A DNA stretch of 20,854 nt from a virus: the IMG/VR virus record IMGVR_UViG_3300027742_000038, positions 1 to 20,854 of that record; one strand, written 5' to 3'. The notes beneath the pieces were generated by a model. The model had not been told where the DNA came from. It saw nothing but the letters and a program-made list of their open reading frames with translations, and searched no databases. The translations under genes were made by a program, and so were the position numbers. Shown piece by piece: positions 8,613 to 14,446 of this stretch (position 1 is its first letter; every line of letters begins with the position of its first letter).

Positions 8613-9425
8613 ATGGATAATATTTCTCATTATTTAACATTTGATTTGCCAGTACCCTATAAAGATTTAATGCTTTATCCGGTAACACTTAAAGATTACA
8701 CAAAATTTTACTATTTTGCACAGTGTTTTACGTTAGATAAAAATAGTATCCCTGATGCAAGAATTATTTCTATGAAAGAATTAGAATATATTTATTTTTC
8801 AACACAGGAAAATCCAGAAATAAATCCTTATTTAATTTGGTTTGACCGGGTTTTAGCTTTATCCCTAAAAGAAGAAAAATCTTTTGAAAGCCTTGAAAAA
8901 AGTATTACTGAAAAATATAGATATTATGAAAATAATCAACATAATCCATACTTTATTATAAATGATAAAAATTATTTTGAAGAAGATTATCAAAATATTA
9001 AAAAAATAATATGTAGACAAAATCTTGTTGATTTACCTGACGAACGTTTTACAAAAGAAGTTCGTGATTCTTTAGAAGAAGCAAAAAAATATAAAAATAA
9101 AGATGATTCTCCGGCAACACTTGAAGATTACATTATTTCTTTGTCGGTTGAAACAGGATGGAAATTGGATTATATTTACAATATGACAATAAGAAAATTT
9201 CTTAATTCATTAAAAAGACTCGACCATATTTTACATTACAAAATTTTTCTCACCGCGTCTTTGTCTGGTTTTGTCGAGTTTAAAGACAAGTCTTTTATTA
9301 AACATTGGCTTGCCAATTTAGAAGAAGGCGATAGATATAAAGATATTTCTTTGGATTTGGAGGAAGTCCGGGGAAAAATTTCATTAGATACCGCTAAAAA
9401 GAATATTAAAAAACGTATTAAATAA
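8613..9425 (+). CDS. Hypothetical protein upstream of the tail tube gene
   Basis: A 270-residue, largely helical protein with no membrane segment, beginning just after AAGGA (8604-8608). The N-terminus (HYLTFDLPVPYKDLMLYPVT) resembles short beta-rich leaders of phage tail assembly proteins. The C-terminal third contains TGWKLDYIYNMTIRKFLNSL followed by a Lys-rich helix. Its length and helical character are reminiscent of Gp15-like tail assembly proteins, but I would not assign it. It occupies the slot where a myovirus would carry a sheath gene, and it is clearly too small and too helical to be one. Confidence 0.5.
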   Translation: MDNISHYLTFDLPVPYKDLMLYPVTLKDYTKFYYFAQCFTLDKNSIPDARIISMKELEYIYFSTQENPEINPYLIWFDRVLALSLKEEKSFESLEKSITEKYRYYENNQHNPYFIINDKNYFEEDYQNIKKIICRQNLVDLPDERFTKEVRDSLEEAKKYKNKDDSPATLEDYIISLSVETGWKLDYIYNMTIRKFLNSLKRLDHILHYKIFLTASLSGFVEFKDKSFIKHWLANLEEGDRYKDISLDLEEVRGKISLDTAKKNIKKRIK

Positions 9426-9444
9426 AAAATAGGAGGAATAAATT

Positions 9445-10503
9445 ATGACTAAAAAGTTTTTAACATCTGTAGCAGATGTATATGCATATGATGACGATAA
9501 TGAAGTATTGTTCATTGGTAAAACACTTTTGGATAGTTCTATCGAAGTCTCTCTTGGGTCACAACCAGTTAGAGGTGGGCAAGGAAATCAATTACAATAT
9601 GTTTATTATCATACAGCGGAAATGAACTTTACAATCACAGATGCTCAATGGAATCCATTTATGTTAAAAGAAACTATTGGCAGTGACTATGAATTGGGAG
9701 AATATTATACAGAAGAAACTGTTACGGTTTCTACTTCTGGTTCTGGTACTGTTACTGGTACACCTTTAGTTTATGGTACAGAATCAAGTATTTATGGTTG
9801 GGCAACGGATTCAAATAGCCGGGTACAAAGAGTTACATTTAGTGGCAGTAACTTTACTGGTGTTGTTGGCAAAACCGGAGAAGCTATTTCTGGGGAATAT
9901 TGTGTGCGGTATTATAAAGCTAACACAAGCAAAGGCAAAGAAATCACAATAGAAGCAAATATGATACCTTCTGTTATAAAACTTGTTCTTGAAGCACAAT
10001 TAAATTCACCCGATGTTACAGCTAACAAAATTGGCGTTGTACAAATTATAGCACCAAAAGTTATATTATCTGGTGGTTTTACTATATCAATGACCCCAGA
10101 TGGTGTTTCTAGTACACCCCTAAGTGGTTTGGCTTTAGCTTATACACCATCAGCAACAGCCGGTGAAGCGTGCGATGTCGACGAATATTATGCTAAAGTT
10201 GTGGAAATTATTGATGATAGCAATTGGTACGATGATGTATATGATTTAAGTGTTTGTGGTGGTAATTTTACTGTTAGTGTAGGAAATACTTCAACCCTTG
10301 TTGTATACGCTATACCTGATGCGGGAAATTCATTTAAAGTACCAAATTCAGAACTTACTTTTGTAAGTGATTCTGGTAATGCCACCGTGGGAACACATAC
10401 TGGCATTGTAACGGGAGAAATTGCCGGGTCTGCAACAATTAGTGCGTGCGCTACATCAGCTAGTACAGTCGACACAACTGTTGTCGCTACAGTAACCGCT
10501 TAA
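9445..10503 (+). CDS. Major tail (tube) protein with C-terminal Ig-like domain
   Basis: A 352-residue protein behind AGGAGG (9431-9436). Residues 1-255 have the beta-rich pattern of tail tube proteins (IGKTLLDSSIEVSLGSQPVR, YHTAEMNFTITDAQWNPFML, later IPSVIKLVLEAQL). Residues about 265-352 look like an Ig-like domain, as is common on tail tube proteins, where it projects from the tail surface. It lies downstream of the neck genes and upstream of chaperone and tape measure, and is followed by a terminator, as expected for an abundant structural protein. It would form stacked hexamers around the tape measure. Confidence 0.75.
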   Translation: MTKKFLTSVADVYAYDDDNEVLFIGKTLLDSSIEVSLGSQPVRGGQGNQLQYVYYHTAEMNFTITDAQWNPFMLKETIGSDYELGEYYTEETVTVSTSGSGTVTGTPLVYGTESSIYGWATDSNSRVQRVTFSGSNFTGVVGKTGEAISGEYCVRYYKANTSKGKEITIEANMIPSVIKLVLEAQLNSPDVTANKIGVVQIIAPKVILSGGFTISMTPDGVSSTPLSGLALAYTPSATAGEACDVDEYYAKVVEIIDDSNWYDDVYDLSVCGGNFTVSVGNTSTLVVYAIPDAGNSFKVPNSELTFVSDSGNATVGTHTGIVTGEIAGSATISACATSASTVDTTVVATVTA

Positions 10504-10520
10504 TAGAAACTAATTAATTA

Positions 10521-10548
10521 AAAAGCATTTATAATTGCTTTTATTTTT
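10521..10548 (+). terminator. Probable intrinsic terminator after tail tube gene
   Basis: A 7-bp stem (AAAAGCA with TGCTTTT) with an 8-base loop, followed by ATTTTTA. The stem is AT-rich, so it is probably leaky. It lies 18 bases after the tail tube stop and just ahead of the ribosome binding site (AAGGAG, 10552-10557) of the next gene. Confidence 0.5.
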
Positions 10549-10563
10549 ATTAAGGAGAATTTT

Positions 10564-10818
10564 ATGACAGAAAAAGAAATTAAGAATAAAGAAGAGAATT
10601 CCTTACCGGAAAAACAAAAGGAAAAAAAATCTTATGTTGTTCCACAATCAAAAACAAAACCAAGATTAAGTAAAAAAGAAAAAGAATTAGAACATTTTAA
10701 AAAAATATTGGCAGAAAAAAAATATAAATCTTTAGGTATTTGGCATGGGAAATTAGCAGTGGAAACAGAAAATGGCAACGGAGAATTAATTGATATTCCG
10801 GAAGGATATAGAGAATAA
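10564..10818 (+). CDS. Small Lys/Glu-rich hypothetical protein
   Basis: An 84-residue, highly charged protein. Residues 1-40 are disordered and Lys-rich; residues 36-54 (SKKEKELEHFKKILAEKKY) form a basic helix; the C-terminus (SLGIWHGKLAVETENGNGEL) may be a small beta unit. The start is six bases after AAGGAG (10552-10557). It follows the tail tube gene and its terminator and precedes the Gly/Ser/Thr-rich protein by 14 bases. I do not recognise a family. Confidence 0.6.
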   Translation: MTEKEIKNKEENSLPEKQKEKKSYVVPQSKTKPRLSKKEKELEHFKKILAEKKYKSLGIWHGKLAVETENGNGELIDIPEGYRE

Positions 10819-10832
10819 ATAGGAGGTAAAAT

Positions 10833-11192
10833 ATGACTATTTCGGCGCAAGATATTTCAGATTTAAATGGTTCTATGGAAGCCGCACGAAATTATGGTAG
10901 TGGTTTGGGTACAGAGGTATCTACGCTCGCCGGGCATCCTGTGATTGCAAGTGCAAGTTTTTCTGGTTCAACAGTTACGGTTGTAAGCACGGGTTTATCT
11001 ACTGTAACAGGTGTTGTAGCCGGATTATCTGGTAGTCCGACTTTAAACCACGCATATTACAGTGCAGTTTCAGGTAGCACAGCGGGAGATATTTTCATTT
11101 ACGGATGGAAACCAACTTCAACCGGAGATGGCACACCTGTAGCAGCGGATGATAATTTTGTAGATGGCTATTGGGTCGCAGTGGGGACATAA
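10833..11192 (+). CDS. Small Gly/Ser/Thr-rich protein, probable virion surface protein
   Basis: A 119-residue protein with a strong AGGAGG (10821-10826). Composition is dominated by Gly, Ser, Thr, Val and Ala, with almost no Lys or Glu, unlike its neighbours. The centre (ASFSGSTVTVVSTGLSTVTG) suggests regular beta strands, and the end (GDIFIYGWKPTSTGDGTPVA) looks like a folded beta cap. It has no signal peptide. A terminator precedes its upstream neighbour and a very strong one follows it. This suggests an abundant structural product such as a tail or capsid decoration protein, but no family is recognised. Confidence 0.5.
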   Translation: MTISAQDISDLNGSMEAARNYGSGLGTEVSTLAGHPVIASASFSGSTVTVVSTGLSTVTGVVAGLSGSPTLNHAYYSAVSGSTAGDIFIYGWKPTSTGDGTPVAADDNFVDGYWVAVGT

Positions 11193-11201
11193 GATAATTA
11201 A

Positions 11202-11235
11202 AAATGTGCCACAATTTTTGTGGCACATTTATTTT
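11202..11235 (+). terminator. Strong intrinsic terminator
   Basis: A perfect 13-bp stem (AAATGTGCCACAA with TTGTGGCACATTT, 11202-11214 and 11218-11230) with a 3-base loop, followed by ATTTT. It starts 10 bases after the stop at 11192 and lies before the chaperone gene, whose ribosome binding site (AGGAG, 11240-11244) is immediately downstream. Confidence 0.8.
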
Positions 11236-11248
11236 AAATAGGAGAATC

Positions 11249-11806
11249 ATGGATAAAGTAAAATATGTATTTCGTCTTCCAGATGAAATTGAAATTGAAC
11301 ACAACGGTGTTAAAATAAAAATTGTTCCGTTTTTAAAAGCAAGCCAACAAATTTATTTAATAAATCAATATATAGAACAATATTTCGAAGAATTATCAGA
11401 AAAAGATAAAGTTGTTTCTTTATCAAAATATAATTATATGACCGCTGAATATAACATGCGCGGTTATATATATCAAATGTTAACTAACATTGACCATGAA
11501 AGTATAACACAAGAAACGCTCGGGGACGATATACTTTGGGATAAAATAGAAATTACAATTGTAAATTTCTATGATTTTTATTACAAAAATTTGGATTATA
11601 TTATTGAGGATATTAAATTTCAAATTCAAATTGAAAATTCTGTAGGAAATGTCATTGCAAATTTCTCAGATAAAATTTCCAATATATTGGATAAATTTTC
11701 TGAAATGACACCAGAAGAAATAGAAAAACTTCAAATCCAAGGAAAAGAATTATTAGAAGAATTAAAAGAAAACGCTATCATTAAAGATATGACAAGAAAG
11801 AAATAA
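11249..11806 (+). CDS. Probable tail assembly chaperone
   Basis: From the ATG at 11249, four bases after AGGAG, the protein has 185 residues. An in-frame ATG at 11204 lies within the terminator stem and is rejected. The N-terminus is beta-rich (YVFRLPDEIEIEHNGVKIKI) and the rest helical and acidic, ending TPEEIEKLQIQGKELLEEL. Position between tail tube and tape measure is the classic place for the gpG-type chaperone that coats the tape measure before tube assembly. A second ORF begins two bases after its stop in the -1 frame, as in gpG/gpGT pairs. No sequence motif is diagnostic, so the call is by context. Confidence 0.5.
   Translation: MDKVKYVFRLPDEIEIEHNGVKIKIVPFLKASQQIYLINQYIEQYFEELSEKDKVVSLSKYNYMTAEYNMRGYIYQMLTNIDHESITQETLGDDILWDKIEITIVNFYDFYYKNLDYIIEDIKFQIQIENSVGNVIANFSDKISNILDKFSEMTPEEIEKLQIQGKELLEELKENAIIKDMTRKK
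11797..11803 (+). other. Candidate weak -1 frameshift site
   Basis: A-AAG-AAA directly before the chaperone stop codon (11804-11806). The A-AAG step could let a lysine tRNA slip back one base, joining the chaperone frame to the zinc-ribbon frame, which is open from 11785 onward. The A-site codon would then mismatch (AAA to GAA), so the site is far from ideal. Recorded because frameshifting is common at this genomic position. Confidence 0.2.
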
Positions 11807-11808
11807 TT

Positions 11809-12006
11809 ATGTCTAATTTTGGCAAATTCAAGCGTACTCTAAAAAGAAAATGCCCGTTTTGCGGGAATGTTTTAGAAATTAGGGTTCATTATGAAAAAAA
11901 TTTAAATAAAGGCATTGAAATTGAAATTCCAATTGAATATATTGCCTGTTCTAACCGAGCTTGTTATTATGAAGAAGAAATGGAACAAAAAAGAAGAAAA
12001 AAATAA
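11809..12006 (+). CDS. Small zinc-ribbon protein
   Basis: A 65-residue, very basic protein with C15-P-F-C18-G and C47-S-N-R-A-C52, a CxxC...CxxxxC arrangement of a zinc ribbon. Its ends are Lys/Arg-rich (KRTLKRKC, and KRRKK at the C-terminus). It starts two bases after the chaperone stop and lacks a ribosome binding site, almost alone in this operon, which points to translational coupling or to expression by -1 frameshift as a fusion. Possible roles are the second half of the tail chaperone pair or a nucleic acid binding protein. The exact function is unknown. Confidence 0.6.
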   Translation: MSNFGKFKRTLKRKCPFCGNVLEIRVHYEKNLNKGIEIEIPIEYIACSNRACYYEEEMEQKRRKK

Positions 12007-12020
12007 AGAGAGGTTGTAAT

Positions 12021-13190
12021 ATGGCAAATCTTGAATTTGAAAATTTAGAAGAAAATTTTAAAAACCTTTTCAATATGAAATTTGAAATGGGTAAGAAAAA
12101 ACAATTAGCCATTGATATGTATAGCGATGCCGGTATTGGTAAAGAAAATGTTCCAGTTAAATTTTTATATAATACTCTAAACGATATAATGTTAAATACT
12201 TTTGCCCATACGGGTATTGGTGAATATTATCAGTTGCCAGCAGGAATAGAACTTAAAAATCCAACCCAAGAAACACTAATTAGAGACTCTAAAACTTTTG
12301 AAAAATTTCTTATCGAACAAGTAGAAAATTTAGTAAATGCGTCTGTTACAAATCGGGCCGTCGTATTGGGATTTCAAAATGAATTAGAGAAAATGTATGA
12401 AAGTTATACAACTGATGTTTTTACCGGGTCGCTTTTAGAGCGTATAGAACATAAACGAATAAGTCCGCAAAAATTTGGTACGTTTATTGAAAAAAATTAT
12501 TTTGCCTCATATACGAGAGGAAAAGCGAGCGACCCAAGAGCCGATATATTTGATTTAGCATTAGAAATAAAAACAACTGGTATATATAAGAAAAAATCCG
12601 AACTTAATGTTGGCAGTATTTCGGGCATATTTAGTGAATATTTTCATACCGAAGATAGTGCCGGAAACATAACCAAAGCAATATTAAAAGACGAAGAAAA
12701 ACTCGTATATAATATTCTTATAACAACATATAAAACTGTTCTTAAAATGAGAAATTTATTACTTATATTTACAAGAAACATTAGTGCAGAAAAAGGAAGA
12801 ATTGGTTTTCAAGAAATTGATTTGTTTACATTAATTAAAGCCAAAAGAGTTTATGACGAAATAAAAAAAGAATTAACCGGTCATGTTAGTGATATTATAT
12901 CCGTAGATATTACACCAAAAAAATCCGCTATAAATAAAAAAACCGGGAAAAAATGGGTAAAAAATACAATTACATATGAAGTAAAATTTAAAATGCCAAC
13001 AAGTGATGAATTAATTGCACAAGCGGGGGCTGGAAAACCATTTCTCGAAATGGAACAAATGAAAATAAAAGAATTATATCAACGGCAAATAGATTTGTTG
13101 TCTATCGCAAGAAAACCGTCTCAGGAAAGATTTAGAAGAGCGTTATTTGGTTTATTAAGATATAGAACTCAACGTTGGGCAAGAAAATAA
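12021..13190 (+). CDS. Putative MutH/Sau3AI-like endonuclease
   Basis: A 389-residue soluble protein after GAGAGG (12008-12013). The centre carries the active-site pattern of the MutH/Sau3AI branch of PD-(D/E)xK nucleases: KFGTFIEK with E157, then DPRADIFDLALEIKTTG with D175, E182 and K184. In E. coli MutH the equivalent stretch is E56, D70, E77, K79 in DFPELGVELKT; the D-x6-E-x-K spacing is identical, and ELKT/EIKT agree. Downstream, TVLKMRNLLLIF (239-250) fits the MutH strand that carries its further lysine. MutH and Sau3AI act at GATC. Residues 1-140 and about 280-389 are extra, and the C-terminus is strongly basic (RFRRALFGLLRYRTQRWARK). No GATC is found in this window. The family call comes from motif reading only; another PD-(D/E)xK nuclease is the main alternative. 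Confidence 0.6.
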   Translation: MANLEFENLEENFKNLFNMKFEMGKKKQLAIDMYSDAGIGKENVPVKFLYNTLNDIMLNTFAHTGIGEYYQLPAGIELKNPTQETLIRDSKTFEKFLIEQVENLVNASVTNRAVVLGFQNELEKMYESYTTDVFTGSLLERIEHKRISPQKFGTFIEKNYFASYTRGKASDPRADIFDLALEIKTTGIYKKKSELNVGSISGIFSEYFHTEDSAGNITKAILKDEEKLVYNILITTYKTVLKMRNLLLIFTRNISAEKGRIGFQEIDLFTLIKAKRVYDEIKKELTGHVSDIISVDITPKKSAINKKTGKKWVKNTITYEVKFKMPTSDELIAQAGAGKPFLEMEQMKIKELYQRQIDLLSIARKPSQERFRRALFGLLRYRTQRWARK

Positions 13191-13216
13191 TTTTTATTTT
13201 ATTAAGGAGCAATTGT

Positions 13217-13636
13217 ATGGAAAATATTTGGTTAGAAGTATTGGGAGAATTAGTTAATGTTATTTCCGGCGTTATACTCGCTGGTGTAAGTGGTTTAGGG
13301 GCATTTTATGTTACTAAACTAACAAAAAAAATGAAAAGAAAAGAATTTATAGAAGATATTGAAACCTACGTCAGAGGTGTTGAACAATCGCCTTTATATA
13401 GTTCCATGAAAGGCTCACAAAAGTTTATCAAAGTACAAGAATTTGCTAAAAGAAAGGCTATAGGATATGAAATAATTATATCAGAAGAAGAATTGGACCT
13501 GTTAATTGAATCCAAAGTACAACTAATGAATCAGGATATAAAACAATTAGCAAATATGTTAAATTTTCAAATTTCTGGTTCTTCTTTAAGTAATTTAGAT
13601 GATACACAAAAAATAAAAATAGAAGCAGAAGGTTAA
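13217..13636 (+). CDS. LLH-type holin-like membrane protein
   Basis: From the ATG at 13217, seven bases after AAGGAG, the protein has 139 residues. An upstream in-frame start at 13175 overlaps the nuclease gene and has no ribosome binding site. One hydrophobic segment near residues 5-33 (ELVNVISGVILAGVSGLGAF) is followed by a basic stretch (KLTKKMKRKE) and a soluble helical tail. One N-terminal membrane helix with a long charged cytoplasmic tail is the layout of phage LLH-family holins, which permeabilise the membrane at lysis. No endolysin gene is in the window. Confidence 0.6.
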   Translation: MENIWLEVLGELVNVISGVILAGVSGLGAFYVTKLTKKMKRKEFIEDIETYVRGVEQSPLYSSMKGSQKFIKVQEFAKRKAIGYEIIISEEELDLLIESKVQLMNQDIKQLANMLNFQISGSSLSNLDDTQKIKIEAEG

Positions 13637-13655
13637 TTTCAAAGGAGATAATAAA

Positions 13656-13880
13656 ATGTTTTACAATTTAATTAAAACTGCAGAATTTTGGTTGGCTATT
13701 ATTGCTTTATTCCAAACAATATTATTGAATTATTTAGGTGTACCACAGGATATTTGGCAAGGAGTAAATGCCATTTTACTTGTTATGATTGGTGCGCTAA
13801 CCGTAGACAGAGTTTCTAATAATTTCATTGAGGGTATAAGAAAAACTATGCTTGAAATTCGAAAAATGGATAAAAAATAA
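13656..13880 (+). CDS. Small membrane protein, second holin candidate
   Basis: Seventy-four residues, starting eight bases after AAAGGAG (13641-13647). Two hydrophobic segments, about 11-29 (FWLAIIALFQTILLNYLGV) and 36-50 (VNAILLVMIGALTVD), are separated by a short turn, and a basic amphipathic tail follows. Size and layout fit small phage holins, and it is directly downstream of the LLH-type holin-like gene, as in holin/antiholin pairs. A strong terminator follows 7 bases after its stop. Confidence 0.6.
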   Translation: MFYNLIKTAEFWLAIIALFQTILLNYLGVPQDIWQGVNAILLVMIGALTVDRVSNNFIEGIRKTMLEIRKMDKK

Positions 13881-13886
13881 TAATAC

Positions 13887-13915
13887 AGGAGAGGGAGAAA
13901 TCCCTCTCCTTTTTT
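13887..13915 (+). terminator. Textbook intrinsic terminator after the holin pair
   Basis: A perfect 10-bp stem (AGGAGAGGGA with TCCCTCTCCT) closed by a GAAA tetraloop and followed directly by TTTTT (13911-13915). It sits 7 bases after the stop at 13880 and 15 bases before the resolvase start. Confidence 0.9.
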
Positions 13916-13930
13916 ATGCGAAAGGAAAAT

Positions 13931-14428
13931 ATGTCGAAAAACAATGAAAGCATAAACACATTTAAAAAATATGTTTATGCTCTCGACTTATCTTTAAATT
14001 CAACCGGTATAGCTTTGTTTATAACAGATGGTCAATTTATAAAAACATTGACCATAGACACCCGTAAAGAAAAAGAAACAAAATTTAAACTTAAAAAAAT
14101 AGGGAAAACATTTTTGGAGCTTATTGAAAAATATCCACCAAAACTTGTTGCAATAGAACAGGGTTTTAGCCGTTTTAATAAAAGTACACAGGCAATATTT
14201 CGAGTTCACGGCATTACAAATTATTTATTTTGTGATTACGAACAAATTTATTATCCTTCTTCCAGTGTAAAGAAAATTATAACTGGAAAAGGAAATGTAA
14301 GCAAAAAAATAGTACAAGAATGTCTTTTAAACAAACATCCGCATATAAAATTCAAAAATTTTGATGAATCTGACGCTTTTGCGGTTGGGAAAACATATTT
14401 TATAGAAAAAGGAATTAAGATAAAATAA
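13931..14428 (+). CDS. ruvC: RuvC-like Holliday junction resolvase
   Basis: From the ATG at 13931, after AAAGGA (13921-13926), the protein has 165 residues, the normal RuvC length. An in-frame ATG at 13916 abuts the terminator and lacks a ribosome binding site. The four catalytic acids of the RNase H-like RuvC fold are all present: D19 in ALDLSLNSTGIALF, E76 in VAIEQGF, and D145 and D148 in FDESDAFAV, with the same three-residue spacing as E. coli D138 and D141. The enzyme would cut branched DNA made during replication and recombination, so that packaging can proceed. It sits between the holins and the tape measure. Confidence 0.8.
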   Translation: MSKNNESINTFKKYVYALDLSLNSTGIALFITDGQFIKTLTIDTRKEKETKFKLKKIGKTFLELIEKYPPKLVAIEQGFSRFNKSTQAIFRVHGITNYLFCDYEQIYYPSSSVKKIITGKGNVSKKIVQECLLNKHPHIKFKNFDESDAFAVGKTYFIEKGIKIK

Positions 14429-14446
14429 TATTTTAGGAGGTTTTAT

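Noticed and set aside
11204-11248. N-terminal extension of the chaperone from ATG 11204
   Set aside because: It would be encoded by the terminator stem; the ATG at 11249 has its own AGGAG.
13175-13216. N-terminal extension of the holin-like gene from ATG 13175
   Set aside because: It overlaps the end of the nuclease gene without a ribosome binding site; ATG 13217 follows AAGGAG.
14028-14055. 9-bp inverted repeat (ATGGTCAAT with ATTGACCAT) inside the resolvase gene
   Set aside because: It lies in coding sequence, has no T-run, and a few such repeats are expected by chance in 20 kb of AT-rich DNA.
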